Source of the DNA: Oleiagrimonas sp963747595
Lineage (GTDB): Bacteria; Pseudomonadota; Gammaproteobacteria; Xanthomonadales; Rhodanobacteraceae
Length of the DNA stretch: 64,000 nt
NCBI GenBank assembly: GCA_963747595.1
Contig: CAVVFO010000001.1
Coordinates: 186,001 to 250,000 of the forward strand
Reading direction: 5' to 3'
The notes under the pieces are model-generated. The model had not been told where the DNA came from. It saw only the letters and a list, made by a program, of their open reading frames with translations, and made no database searches. Below are positions 54,324-63,253 of this stretch, piece by piece; position 1 is the stretch's first letter, and each line of letters starts with the position of its first letter. Position numbers and translations under genes: made by a program.

Positions 54324-55358
54324 ATGATGGCGATCGCGAGCAGCCGTGCAGCGCACGGAGACGTCCGCAATGGTGACGTGGCATGGGCCGTGGTCGGTCC
54401 GGGCAACATCGCCGGCACGTTCGTGTCTGATCTGCAGCACGTGCCTGGCGCGCGGCTGGCGGCGGTGGTCTCGCGCAGCGCACGGCGTGCCCGGGCCTTT
54501 GCGCAGCGCTTCCATGCCGAGACGGCGCATGAAAGCGTTGCCGACATGCTGGCGCAGGCGGCGGTGGATGTGGCGTATATAGCCACGCCGCATCCGGCGC
54601 ATGCCCTGGCAGTGCGCCAGTGCCTGGAGGCCGGGGTGGCGGTGCTGTGCGAAAAGCCCCTGGTGTTGAACGCGGCGCAAGCGGCCGAACTGGTCGCGCT
54701 GGCGCGGCGGCGGGGCGTGTTCCTGATGGAAGCGATGTGGAGCCGGTTCCTGCCGGCCGGCCGGGCATTGCACGAGATGCTGGAGGCGGGCGTGGTGGGA
54801 GAGCCGCGGGCGTTGTTCGCTGATTTCGGTTTCCGGGCAGAGGTCGATCCGCAGCACCGGCTGTTCGATCTCGGTACCGCCGGCGGCGCATTGCTGGATG
54901 TGGGCATCTATCCACTCGCCCTGGCGTCGCAGGTCTTCGGCGAGCCGGCGCAGGCCACCAGTCTGGCGCATCTCGGCGAGACCGGCGTCGACGAGCAGGG
55001 CGGCTACGTGTTGCGCTACGGCAACGGCGCGCTGGCCATGCTGTACAGCGCGATCCGCACGCGCACGCCGTGCGAGGCCGTCATTTCCGGCACGCGGGGG
55101 CTGATCCGCGTCGCAGCGCCGTTCTATCGGCCGCAGACGCTGGTCGTGGAACGCCCCGGTGCGCAGCCGGAGCGCATGGACTATCCGTTGCAGGGCAACG
55201 GCTACGGCTATGAGGCGATGGCGGTGATGCAGGCACTACGCGACGGCGCCACCGAATCCGCGATCATGCCGCTGGACGAAACAGTGGCCATCGCCCGCAC
55301 CATGGACCGGCTGCGCGCGCAGTGGAAGTTGCGTTATCCGCGGGAGGTCGAGCGCTGA
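54324..55358 (+). CDS. Gfo/Idh/MocA-family oxidoreductase
   Basis: 344 residues; AGAGG before the ATG at 54324. N-terminal Rossmann domain with WAVVGPGNIAGTFVSDL, then CEKPLVLNAAQA (EKP motif with catalytic Lys). C-terminal GFO_IDH_MocA domain (FRAEVDPQHRLFDLGTAGGA, DVGIYPLALA). NAD(P)-dependent dehydrogenase of a sugar, inositol or dihydrodiol; substrate not predictable. Stand-alone, convergent with the next gene. Confidence 0.9.
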   Translation: MMAIASSRAAHGDVRNGDVAWAVVGPGNIAGTFVSDLQHVPGARLAAVVSRSARRARAFAQRFHAETAHESVADMLAQAAVDVAYIATPHPAHALAVRQCLEAGVAVLCEKPLVLNAAQAAELVALARRRGVFLMEAMWSRFLPAGRALHEMLEAGVVGEPRALFADFGFRAEVDPQHRLFDLGTAGGALLDVGIYPLALASQVFGEPAQATSLAHLGETGVDEQGGYVLRYGNGALAMLYSAIRTRTPCEAVISGTRGLIRVAAPFYRPQTLVVERPGAQPERMDYPLQGNGYGYEAMAVMQALRDGATESAIMPLDETVAIARTMDRLRAQWKLRYPREVER

Positions 55359-55389
55359 GCGACCTCCACCGGATTCGCGTGGCAGATGC

Positions 55390-56241
55390 TCAGTGCGCCT
55401 TCGGCCACGCCAGTGTGGCCATGACCGGGAAATGGTCCGACGGGTAGCGTTTGCCCTGATGGGTGGTGACGGTGCGCACGTCCTTTGCGCGCAGCCCGCG
55501 ATACAGGATCCAGTCGATGCGTCGCGTGGGGGAGCCGGTGAAATTGTGGAAGGTGAGCTTCGGACCTTCATGGTGCGGCGCGCTCAGCCACGCATCATGC
55601 AGCGCCGCGGTCAGCCGGGCGTGTACCGGACTGGCGGGCGTGGCGTTGAAATCCCCGGTGAGCACGAACGGAATATCCTCCGGCAGTTCCTTCATGTGCT
55701 GGAGAATCTCCGCGGCGCTTTTCATGCGTGCTGCGACGTCCTGTTTGCGGTAGGGCAGGTGGGTGTCATAGAAGTAGAAGGTCCTGCCGCTGGCCTTCAC
55801 CTTGAACAGCGCCCAGGTGACCATGCGCGGGTAGGGCTGCCCCCAGGAGATGCTGCCGGGCTTGCGCGGCGTGTCGGACAGCCAGAAGTTGCCGGATTTG
55901 AGTACCTTCAGGGTGTCCTTGCGATAGAACACGCCCATGTGCTCGTCGCCGCTGCCGCCGCGACGGCCCTCGCCGAACCAGGCGTAGCCGGGCAGCTTGC
56001 CGACGATGTAGTCGCCCTGACGCTTGTGCAGCTCCTGCGTGCCCATGACATCGGGATGTTCCTCGCGGATGGTGCGCACCATCAGGTCGCGGCGATGCTG
56101 CCAGCTGTTGATGCCGTCCGATTTCAGCGGCACGCGCACGTTGAAGGTCATGACGCGCAACGGTCTTGCGGCGGCCGGCATGGCGATCGATCCCATCGCG
56201 GCCAGACTGAAGGCGCAGAGCAACCAGCGGGAAAGGGGCAT
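55390..56241 (-). CDS. Secreted endonuclease/exonuclease/phosphatase-family protein
   Basis: 283 residues with signal peptide (about 1-25, ending AAA). Active-site motifs of the EEP fold: MTFNVR, DVMGTQELH (metal Glu), FYDTHLPYR, LTGDFNATP (Asp/Asn) and SDHFPVMA (Asp/His). Could be a sphingomyelinase-like, inositol-phosphate or nucleic-acid hydrolase acting outside the cytoplasm. Converges with the oxidoreductase. Confidence 0.9.
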   Translation of the reverse strand: MPLSRWLLCAFSLAAMGSIAMPAAARPLRVMTFNVRVPLKSDGINSWQHRRDLMVRTIREEHPDVMGTQELHKRQGDYIVGKLPGYAWFGEGRRGGSGDEHMGVFYRKDTLKVLKSGNFWLSDTPRKPGSISWGQPYPRMVTWALFKVKASGRTFYFYDTHLPYRKQDVAARMKSAAEILQHMKELPEDIPFVLTGDFNATPASPVHARLTAALHDAWLSAPHHEGPKLTFHNFTGSPTRRIDWILYRGLRAKDVRTVTTHQGKRYPSDHFPVMATLAWPKAH

Positions 56242-56381
56242 GGACAGTCTCCTGAGACAGAGGGGGCGGATGATCTTACGGCATCGCCGCCGCGCCGATC
56301 AGGGACGGCTTTCCCGCAGTGCGTCACGTGTTGCGTGCTCTCCCGCGGTCCGTGCCCTTCGTGGAGCGACGTGACGTATCG

Positions 56382-56876
56382 TCAATCCAGATCCAGCTTG
56401 CGATTCTCGCCCATGTCCGGCTGCTCACCCGTGGCCCGTGCCTTCAGGTAGTCGAATGCCACCACCATGCGCGAGGACGGGGCATCCCAGTATTCGGCCT
56501 GGTCCACGTGCACCTTCAGCAGCTGCAGTTGCGGGTCGTCCTTGCCGTCGGGGAACCACACCTTGACCATGGCGTTCCAGTGCACGTCGATGGCGGCACG
56601 GTCGTCGATGCGCTCGGCGCGGCCCGCCATGGAGACGAAATTGCCATCGTCGACGTTGCTGAAGGCCACATTGACCTGATGATCGGCGTCCACCTGCTGT
56701 GCCTTGGGCGAATCGGCGCGGGTGAAGAACCACAGGCAGCCGTCGTCGAAATCGTTCTGGCACAGGCCCATGGGCCGGCTGCGCAGACGTCCCCGGTCTT
56801 CCGTGGTGAGCATGCCAATGCGGCTGTCCTTGATGAGGTTCCAGATGGTCTGGCGTGCGTCGTCTCGGCTGGACAT
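56382..56876 (-). CDS. General stress protein 26-like FMN-binding (pyridoxamine 5'-phosphate oxidase) protein
   Basis: 164 residues from the ATG at 56876 (GGAG upstream). Split-barrel PNPOx fold: IGMLTTEDRGRLRSRPMGL, WFFTRADSPKAQQVDADHQV, FVSMAGRAERIDD, and a C-terminal QAEYWDAPSSRMVVAFDYLKA helix, as in GSP26/YdaG proteins. Probably binds FMN or another flavin and belongs to a stress regulon. The chaB gene is divergent 200 bp upstream. Confidence 0.9.
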   Translation of the reverse strand: MSSRDDARQTIWNLIKDSRIGMLTTEDRGRLRSRPMGLCQNDFDDGCLWFFTRADSPKAQQVDADHQVNVAFSNVDDGNFVSMAGRAERIDDRAAIDVHWNAMVKVWFPDGKDDPQLQLLKVHVDQAEYWDAPSSRMVVAFDYLKARATGEQPDMGENRKLDLD

Positions 56877-57073
56877 GGTGCGGCTCCGTACGGATGAATC
56901 CCCACTTTTCCACGCCCACGGTGAACATGGAGCGAAGCACGCACCGACTTGCCCGCACGGTTCAGCCGGGCGACACGCGCGGGCGCGGACGCATACATGC
57001 ATCTCACCTTTGCGCAGTCATGCTGGACTCTGCGGGAACGGGGCATATCACATCCCAGTGGAGGAATGACGCC

Positions 57074-57301
57074 ATGCCATACAAGAGCATCAGCCAACTG
57101 CCCGATTCAGTGCGCGGCCCCCTGCCCAAGCACGCCCAGGAAATCTACAAGGAGGCGTTCAACGACGCCTGGGACGAATATGCCGATCCCGACGACCGGC
57201 GGGGTGACGCCTCGCGCGAAGAAACCGCCCACCGCGTGGCATGGTCCGCGGTGAAATCCTCCTACAGCAAGGGCGACGACGACAAATGGCACCGGAAGTG
57301 A
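57074..57301 (+). CDS. chaB: ChaB-family small protein
   Basis: 75 residues; GGAGGAA before the ATG at 57074. ChaB fold: SISQLPDSVRGPLPKHAQEI, YKEAFNDAWDEYADPDDR, AHRVAWSAVKSSYSK. Its relatives were first named as regulators of a cation antiporter, but function is uncertain. Often stress-induced together with small hydrophilic proteins such as the next gene. Confidence 0.9.
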   Translation: MPYKSISQLPDSVRGPLPKHAQEIYKEAFNDAWDEYADPDDRRGDASREETAHRVAWSAVKSSYSKGDDDKWHRK

Positions 57302-57418
57302 ATGGCAAGGGGCCCGGCCGCTGGCGTTAACGGCAGGCAACCGGGCGCCGCGCAAGGCTTGCGGCGTACGCCGTTTGTGTTCTATCAAAGGTGAATCACT
57401 GACACGTGGAGAGACATC

Positions 57419-57658
57419 ATGGCTGGACACGACCGAGTGGATTGGAGCAAGGCTCCGGACGAAGCCAGGGCATGGGCCATTGACAGCGAAGGCAAGGCGC
57501 AATGGTTGCATTGGGACGTGGAAAGCAACCATTACGATGATCAGGGCTGGGTGCAGCCCGGCAGGAGTCAGCAGATACCGAGCCCCGCCACGCCCGCAGA
57601 GACCTTCGACTGGGATACCAGCACGGACTGGCGCAACAGCCTGACGTTCCGCCCCTGA
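57419..57658 (+). CDS. Small hydrophilic hypothetical protein
   Basis: 79 residues with GGAGAGA eight bases before the ATG. Rich in Asp, Trp and Gln (VDWSKAPDEARAWAIDSEGK, TSTDWRNSLTFRP), no membrane or signal segment. Not recognised. Same direction as chaB, 117 bp behind it; hydrophilic composition and context suggest a stress-related role, which is inference. Confidence 0.65.
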   Translation: MAGHDRVDWSKAPDEARAWAIDSEGKAQWLHWDVESNHYDDQGWVQPGRSQQIPSPATPAETFDWDTSTDWRNSLTFRP

Positions 57659-57844
57659 GCGCGGCAGAGCCGCGGGCGTCGCCGGGCTCGCCGGCCACAC
57701 GGGCAGCCGTTGTAGCGCAATGCGGCGGCCAGCCGGGAGCGCCGGGCAGCGGCATATGGAAGATCATCGGTGGCGGCATGCATGGGCCCGCTTGGACGAT
57801 TCTGTAGGGTGCCGTGGCCGCGCAGTCATCGCATGACATGAAGA

Positions 57845-57870
57845 GAGGCCGGTCGCAGGCGGCCGGCCTC
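57845..57870 (-). terminator. Hairpin downstream of the small minus-strand gene
   Basis: GAGGCCGG (57845-57852) pairs exactly with CCGGCCTC (57863-57870) around 10 bases, 36 bp after the stop of the gene at 57906-58064. The minus strand continues with TCTTCATG, a poor U-tract, so efficiency is uncertain. Confidence 0.5.
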
Positions 57871-57905
57871 GGGATCATGAAACGCGGTGGGTCGCGCCAG
57901 GCGAC

Positions 57906-58064
57906 TCAGCTGGGCCTGTTCTTGCCCCGTGGCTCCTGGCTGCCGCCTTGCTTGTGGCCGGAGGGTTGCTGCCCCGGCTTCTGGCCGGCCGGCTTGCCGG
58001 GAGCGCGCATTTGGTCCTTTCCGGACTGATTGGCGGGTTTGTGGTCTTGCGGTTGGTGTCCCAT
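57906..58064 (-). CDS. Small Gln/Lys/Gly-rich hypothetical protein
   Basis: 52 residues starting MGHQPQDHKPANQSGKDQ, without hydrophobic segments. GAGG stands ten bases before the ATG at 58064; the frame extends upstream but with less plausible sequence. Composition resembles small disordered stress proteins. The 379 bp between this start and the PNGase A gene show no other gene or clear signal. Confidence 0.5.
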   Translation of the reverse strand: MGHQPQDHKPANQSGKDQMRAPGKPAGQKPGQQPSGHKQGGSQEPRGKNRPS

Positions 58065-58443
58065 GACCGGGTACCTCGGTAAGCGCGGAATGCGCACGTT
58101 GATAGTGAGCGCGCCCGCATGAACGGGTGTCGAGCCGATGCCGTCCATAGCCTGAACACACTGCCCCCAAGGGGCTCCCGGTTACGATATCTTCAGGAGA
58201 ATACGTCAGCGGATCCGGCGAGGTGCTCCGCGGCAGGGCGGCGTCGAATACTGAGGCCACTCCGGGCTGCGGCTTGTCAGCCGCAGGCGATGGCGACTAA
58301 TCTCGGTGGTGCGGCATCTGCGGGTGGGAGCGGCGGATGTCCTTGGGGTCGATCAGGGGCCGGCCAAGTATTCACTGCGAGATACGGCCGCTGCGTGCGC
58401 GTGCAGTCCTGGCGTCATCGTCCCGGCCGGGGGAGACACGGCG

Positions 58444-60222
58444 ATGAAGAGTCGATATGCGAAGCGGTGGGCATGCGTGCTGGTGCCGGCCCTGTTCTGT
58501 GCTGTCTGCGCGATGCCCGCATGGGCCGGGGCGGGCAATGGGTCCGATCCACCCGCACCCGGGACCACCGGTGTGGCCACGGCAGTACCGGATCTTCCGG
58601 TGCCGCACAGCCGGCCGTGTACGGTGCCGTTGTTCACGGATGTGGATTTCACCAACTTCACACCCAAGACGTTCAGCTACACGCCGCCGGCGCGCTGCCG
58701 CGGCCCTTGGGCGCGGGTGGTGCTGGAGGCCGATTATTCGGTCAGCGCCGGGCGCCAGTTCGACCGCACGGCCAGCATCTGGCTGGGCGACGTGAACGTG
58801 TTCTTCGGCACCACGCAGGAACCCTCGGCGGAGGTGGCGCCCCAGTGGCATGTGCAGCGCGACCTGACCGATTACAGCGCCTGGCTGCGCAAGTCGCATG
58901 ACGGCCGCACGCTGCTGGGCAATATCGTCAACAGCACCTATACGGGGGTGATCACCGGCAGTGCCAAGCTGGTGTTCTATCCCGGCCCTGCGCCGCAGGT
59001 GCCGGACGCGGTGGTATCGCTGTCGAGCAATCCGGATGGCGATGTCAACAACGTCAGCCCCGGTACCCCGCAGGCCGGACGCACGCTGACCTTGCCGCGC
59101 AACATGGTGGCCATCTACATGGACGTGTTCGCGCAGAGCCAGGCCAGCGACGAGTTCTGGGAATTGTGCGTGCCCGACAGCGTGGCGGACCAGTTGCAGT
59201 CCTGTGGCGGCTCCGGATTCCGCCAGACGCTGGTGTACATCGACGGCCAGCCTGCCGGCGTGGCGCCGGTGTATCCGTGGATCTACACCGGGGGCGTCAG
59301 TCCCGCACTGTGGCGACCGATCCCGGGCGTGCAGACGCTGAACTTCAAGCCGTTCCGGATCAACCTGACGCCATTCGCCGCGCAGCTGGACGACGGCCAG
59401 CCGCACACCATCGATCTGGGCGTGACCCATGCCGGCGACCATTTCGCTACCGTGGCCAATCTGCTGATCTACCAGGATCCGCACCGCAGCACCATCAGCG
59501 GTGCGCTGCAGCGCAACACGCTCACGGCCGACCCCGGGCAGACCGACAGCATCGACCACACGGGCAATGGCCAGACCACGGTCAGCACCACCTCGACGCG
59601 CGATTTCAGCATTGCCGGCTACGTCGACACGTCCCATGGACGCGTCGACACCAGCGTGCACCAACACGTCGACTTCAGCAGCGTGCAGCACTTCACCATC
59701 AGCGACACGCAGTTCCGCCAGCAGTTGAACCAGCTCACGCGGGTGCACGTGCAGACCACGGTGAGCGGACTGTTCGGCCTGATCCGGGAGCAGACACGGC
59801 GCAACTATCGCTTTCCGCTGACGTTCGACTACAACGACCATGTCGGCAATGACGGGCTGGAAGCCCTGGACATCAGCGCGACCCAGGCCTACCTGCGCAC
59901 GCGGCAGCGCTATTTCGACGGCCGGCTGGTCTTTCAGGATACCTACCGCAATGCGGTGACGCCCGCGGTGCACTACAACTTCGATGCCTCCGGCAACCTG
60001 ACCTCCGTCGACCCCTGGAGCAGCGCCGAGCATGTGCATTACGACAACAGTGACCTGCAGTGCTTCGACCGGCGCATCAGGAGCGATCACTACGACCTGA
60101 CCACGGTCACCGATGGCACCGGCTGCAGGGGTGGGCACAACCTGTACTTCTGGACGCCGTTGATGAACCTGGGATCGGTGAGCCTGTTCCGCGGCAATCC
60201 GGCGGCGTCGTGGCGCTGGTGA
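58444..60222 (+). CDS. Peptide-N4-(N-acetyl-beta-glucosaminyl)asparagine amidase A (PNGase A)
   Basis: 592 residues; signal peptide about 1-29 (ending AWA). The PNGase A domain is recognised by FTDVDFTNFTPKTFSYTPPA, FDRTASIWLGDVNVFFGTTQ, EPSAEVAPQWHVQRDLTDYS, and later FKPFRINLTPFAAQLDDGQP. The enzyme class releases whole N-glycans from glycoproteins, including plant glycans with core alpha-1,3-fucose. GGGGGAG lies ten bases before the ATG at 58444. With the following secreted sugar genes it suggests use of eukaryotic N-glycans. Confidence 0.9.
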   Translation: MKSRYAKRWACVLVPALFCAVCAMPAWAGAGNGSDPPAPGTTGVATAVPDLPVPHSRPCTVPLFTDVDFTNFTPKTFSYTPPARCRGPWARVVLEADYSVSAGRQFDRTASIWLGDVNVFFGTTQEPSAEVAPQWHVQRDLTDYSAWLRKSHDGRTLLGNIVNSTYTGVITGSAKLVFYPGPAPQVPDAVVSLSSNPDGDVNNVSPGTPQAGRTLTLPRNMVAIYMDVFAQSQASDEFWELCVPDSVADQLQSCGGSGFRQTLVYIDGQPAGVAPVYPWIYTGGVSPALWRPIPGVQTLNFKPFRINLTPFAAQLDDGQPHTIDLGVTHAGDHFATVANLLIYQDPHRSTISGALQRNTLTADPGQTDSIDHTGNGQTTVSTTSTRDFSIAGYVDTSHGRVDTSVHQHVDFSSVQHFTISDTQFRQQLNQLTRVHVQTTVSGLFGLIREQTRRNYRFPLTFDYNDHVGNDGLEALDISATQAYLRTRQRYFDGRLVFQDTYRNAVTPAVHYNFDASGNLTSVDPWSSAEHVHYDNSDLQCFDRRIRSDHYDLTTVTDGTGCRGGHNLYFWTPLMNLGSVSLFRGNPAASWRW

Positions 60223-60246
60223 AATCGGTCACCCGGTGAGCGGGAA

Positions 60247-60279
60247 GGCGGATCAAGAAGTGCCAGTGACAGATCCGCC
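60247..60279. repeat. Decayed REP-like unit
   Basis: GGCGGATC (60247-60254) and GATCCGCC (60272-60279) followed by TGCTTGC match the core of the units at 25702 and 28016, but the GTAG head is missing and the centre is diverged. It lies in the 268-bp gap between PNGase A and galM; a GC-rich partner sequence follows but is hard to align. Confidence 0.5.
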
Positions 60280-60431
60280 TGCTTGCCGACAGTCCACCTG
60301 CCTGCGTTTCCGCAAGCGGGCGGCTGCGTCCCTTGCCTCAAGGCCGGGTTCTTGGGCGCCCGGCCGGCGCGTCCGTCACACGCGGTGGCCCGTGCTGCGC
60401 TGATGGGGCGCCCTGGATACTTGTCATTCAT

Positions 60432-60452
60432 CATATTATATGCTGCTATGAC
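60432..60452. promoter_or_regulatory. AT-rich motif upstream of galM shared with the TonB receptor gene
   Basis: CATATTATATG then CTGCTATGAC, ending 38 bp before the galM ATG. A similar ATTATATTATGGTATGAC stands at 63118-63135 upstream of the TonB-dependent receptor. In such GC-rich DNA a shared site suggests a common regulator or promoter. Only two instances, so tentative. Confidence 0.35.
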
Positions 60453-60490
60453 GCCGTTGCCGGAATCCGGCCCATGCTGAACAGGAATCC

Positions 60491-61651
60491 ATGATGATGA
60501 GAGCACGATGGGTGGCGGGTCTTCTTTGTGTATTGCCTTTGGCATATCCCGCGGTGAGCGCGGCTGGCAGTGCGCACCGATCCACGTTCGGCACGCTGAG
60601 CGATGGCCGCAAGGTCGAAGCCGTGACTCTGAGCAATGCCCATGGCATCCGGGTGCGGGTGATTACCTACGGTGCGCGCGTGCAGTCGATCGTCACGCCC
60701 GACCGCAACGGCAAGCCGGCCGACATCGTGCTCGGTTACAACACCATGAAAGGGTATCTTGCGAAACGGCAATATTTCGGCGCCACCGTGGGCCGTTATG
60801 CCAACCGTATCGCTAAGGGTCGCTTCTCCCTGGATGGCAAGGCCTACCAGCTCACGATCAACGACGGCCCCAATTCGCTGCATGGCGGCAAGAAGGGGTT
60901 CGACATGCAGTTGTGGAAGGTGGTCAAGACCACGCCCGGCAAGAACGCATCCGTGACCATGCGCTACATCAGTCCGCAGGGCGACCAGGGGTATCCGGGG
61001 CGCCTCACGGTGAATGTGACCTACACGCTGGGCGACAACAACCAGCTGACGATCGACGAGCGCGCCACCACCAACAAACCCACCATCGTCAACCTGTCCA
61101 ACCATACCTATTGGAACCTGGATGGCGAAGGCAGCGGCAGCGTGATGGATCAGCGCCTGATGATTGCCGGGGCCTCCATCACGCCGGTCAACAAGACGCA
61201 GATTCCCACCGGGGAAATCCGCTCCGTGGCCGGAACGCCGTTCGATTTCCGCCACGCCAAGCCGATCGGGCAGGACATTCGTGACGGCCATTCGCGGCAG
61301 CTGTTGCTGGGCCATGGTTACGACATGAACTGGGTGATCAGCCGCAAGGCGAGCGCCAGGCCGCGTCGGGTGGCGCGGGTCGAGGATCCGCACAGCGGAC
61401 GGGTGCTGACACTATATTCGAGGAAGCCGGGCCTGCAGTTCTACTCCGGCAATTTCCTGGATGGCACCACGGTGGGCAAGTCCGGTCACATCTATCGCCA
61501 GGGCGATGCCTTCGTGCTGGAGCCGCAGCTGTTTCCGGATACCCCGAACCACCCGTCTTTCGGATCGGCGCGACTGGCACCCGGGCAGACCTACGAGAAC
61601 CGCATCATCTATCGTTTTTCGGTGGACAAGGCGCATTCCATGGCGCCCTGA
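60491..61651 (+). CDS. galM: Secreted aldose 1-epimerase (mutarotase)
   Basis: 386 residues with signal peptide (about 1-25). Catalytic His and Glu region: NRIAKGRFSLDG, NSLHGGKKGFD (His), NLSNHTYWNL (His), and the C-terminal VLEPQLFPDTPNHPSF (Glu base). Interconverts alpha and beta sugar anomers, here in the periplasm, preparing sugars released from glycans for uptake. Three Met codons open the frame; the first is used here. Confidence 0.93.
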   Translation: MMMRARWVAGLLCVLPLAYPAVSAAGSAHRSTFGTLSDGRKVEAVTLSNAHGIRVRVITYGARVQSIVTPDRNGKPADIVLGYNTMKGYLAKRQYFGATVGRYANRIAKGRFSLDGKAYQLTINDGPNSLHGGKKGFDMQLWKVVKTTPGKNASVTMRYISPQGDQGYPGRLTVNVTYTLGDNNQLTIDERATTNKPTIVNLSNHTYWNLDGEGSGSVMDQRLMIAGASITPVNKTQIPTGEIRSVAGTPFDFRHAKPIGQDIRDGHSRQLLLGHGYDMNWVISRKASARPRRVARVEDPHSGRVLTLYSRKPGLQFYSGNFLDGTTVGKSGHIYRQGDAFVLEPQLFPDTPNHPSFGSARLAPGQTYENRIIYRFSVDKAHSMAP

Positions 61652-61653
61652 AC

Positions 61654-61684
61654 GACAGGGCCGGGCGCGCACTGACGCCCTGTC
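61654..61684 (+). terminator. Weak hairpin after galM
   Basis: GACAGGGC (61654-61661) pairs with GCCCTGTC (61677-61684). No T-run follows, so it may be only a partial terminator or stabilising hairpin between galM and the glycosidase gene. Confidence 0.35.
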
Positions 61685-61783
61685 CGAACATCAATCACTG
61701 TGCTGAAGAACAATGGGTGACACGGCCCATGGAGGCAAGCCGACGCCGTCTTCAAGCATGCCACCGCAGCCTCGGGGAAAAGA

Positions 61784-62983
61784 ATGAAACACATCGCAAT
61801 CGCATTGTTGATCGCTGTCTGCATGGCTCTGGTCGTTCCAGCGGGGCATGCTGCCCCGGCCCGGCGCTGGGCCAGGTCCAGGGCCGATGCCTGGTACGCG
61901 CAGCAACCGTGGGTCGTGGGCAGCAACTACGTGCCGTCGGATGCCATCAACGAGCTCGAAATGTGGCAGGCGGCGACATTCGATCCGCAACGCATCGATC
62001 AGGAGCTGGGCTGGGCGCAGAAACTGGGCATGACCACCATGCGCGTGTTCCTGCACAACCTGCTGTGGCAGAAGGATCCGAAAGGATTCAAGCAGCGCAT
62101 CCGCACCTTCCTGAAGATTGCCGCCAGGCACCACATCAAGCCCATCTTCGTGCTGTTCGATTCGTGCTGGGATCCGGATCCGAAACTGGGTCCGCAGCAT
62201 CCGCCCATCCCCGGGGTGCACAACTCCGGATGGGTGCAGGCCCCGGGCGCGAAGATGCTGGACGACCCCTCCAGCTACGCGAAGCTGGAAGCCTACGTGA
62301 AGGACATCGTCGGCAGCTTCGCCCACGACAAGCGCGTGCTGGCCTGGGACGTGTGGAACGAGCCGGACAACCCCGGCGGCGGTGACTACGGCGCGCAGGA
62401 ACCGAAGGACAAGTTCCAGCGTGTCGCGACGCTGCTGCCCAAGGTCTTCGCGTGGGCCCGCAGCCAGCACCCCGATCAGCCGCTGACCAGCGCCGTCTGG
62501 CATGACGGCAGCTGGGCACACTCGAACCTGCACAACCTCAATGCCGTGGAACGTACGCAGCTGACACAATCGGACGTGATCTCGTTCCACGAATACAACT
62601 TTCCCGAGAAGTTCCTGGCGCGCATCAAGCAGCTGCGCACGTACGGCCGGCCCATCATCTGTACCGAATACATGGCGCGGAGCGCCGGTTCGACCATCGA
62701 CAACGAGTTGCCCATCGGCAAGCGCCTGAACGTGGGCATGGTCAACTGGGGTTTCGTCAAGGGCAAGACCCAGACCAACCTGCCGTGGAATTCCTGGCAG
62801 CGCCCGTACACGCTGCAACAGCCGACCATCTGGTTCCACGACCTGCTGCACAAGGACGGGACGCCTTACCGCAAGCGCGAAGCACGGATCATCCGAGCAT
62901 TGACGCATTCACCCAAGGGGGAGGTGCCATTGAAGGCGCTGACACCGGCGGCTGGCATGCACATGAGAGCAGCAACGCACTGA
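61784..62983 (+). CDS. Secreted GH5-like glycoside hydrolase
   Basis: 399 residues; signal peptide about 1-23. (beta/alpha)8 barrel with acid/base E193 in LAWDVWNEPDNPG and nucleophile E295 in PIICTEYMARSAG, the clan GH-A pair. Other barrel signatures: WAQKLGMTTMRVFLHN and HIKPIFVLFDSCWDPD. Could be a mannosidase, glucanase or xylanase; N-glycan context makes a mannose-type substrate plausible but unproved. GGGGAAAAG precedes the ATG. Confidence 0.88.
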   Translation: MKHIAIALLIAVCMALVVPAGHAAPARRWARSRADAWYAQQPWVVGSNYVPSDAINELEMWQAATFDPQRIDQELGWAQKLGMTTMRVFLHNLLWQKDPKGFKQRIRTFLKIAARHHIKPIFVLFDSCWDPDPKLGPQHPPIPGVHNSGWVQAPGAKMLDDPSSYAKLEAYVKDIVGSFAHDKRVLAWDVWNEPDNPGGGDYGAQEPKDKFQRVATLLPKVFAWARSQHPDQPLTSAVWHDGSWAHSNLHNLNAVERTQLTQSDVISFHEYNFPEKFLARIKQLRTYGRPIICTEYMARSAGSTIDNELPIGKRLNVGMVNWGFVKGKTQTNLPWNSWQRPYTLQQPTIWFHDLLHKDGTPYRKREARIIRALTHSPKGEVPLKALTPAAGMHMRAATH

Positions 62984-63117
62984 CTGCCCGCGGGTGATCA
63001 CTGCCTGAGCCGTTGAGTTGAATCCGGGCAGGCGGCTGTTCTCGCTCGTCGGTGTGGAAGGGCTGAGCCGGCCACAGCGGAGGCTGGAGCGGGCATTGGA
63101 ACCGCCTATTCCAGTCG

Positions 63118-63135
63118 ATTATATTATGGTATGAC
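63118..63135. promoter_or_regulatory. AT-rich motif upstream of the TonB-dependent receptor
   Basis: ATTATATTATGGTATGAC, 118 bp before the receptor ATG and similar to the motif before galM (60432-60452). The remaining gap 62984-63253 shows no gene. Confidence 0.35.
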
Positions 63136-63253
63136 AAAACGGAAACTTTATGGCATGGTGTCACCACGTCGAAGTAATTGACCCAGGCGCATCCATTGTC
63201 CACACATCCATTGGGATACCCGGGTATCCAACCTTGAAGAGGGGAGGCACAAA

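Noticed and set aside
57719..57830. GTAGGG near 57807 as another REP unit
   Set aside because: Only the head resembles the GTAG repeats; no matching palindrome follows.
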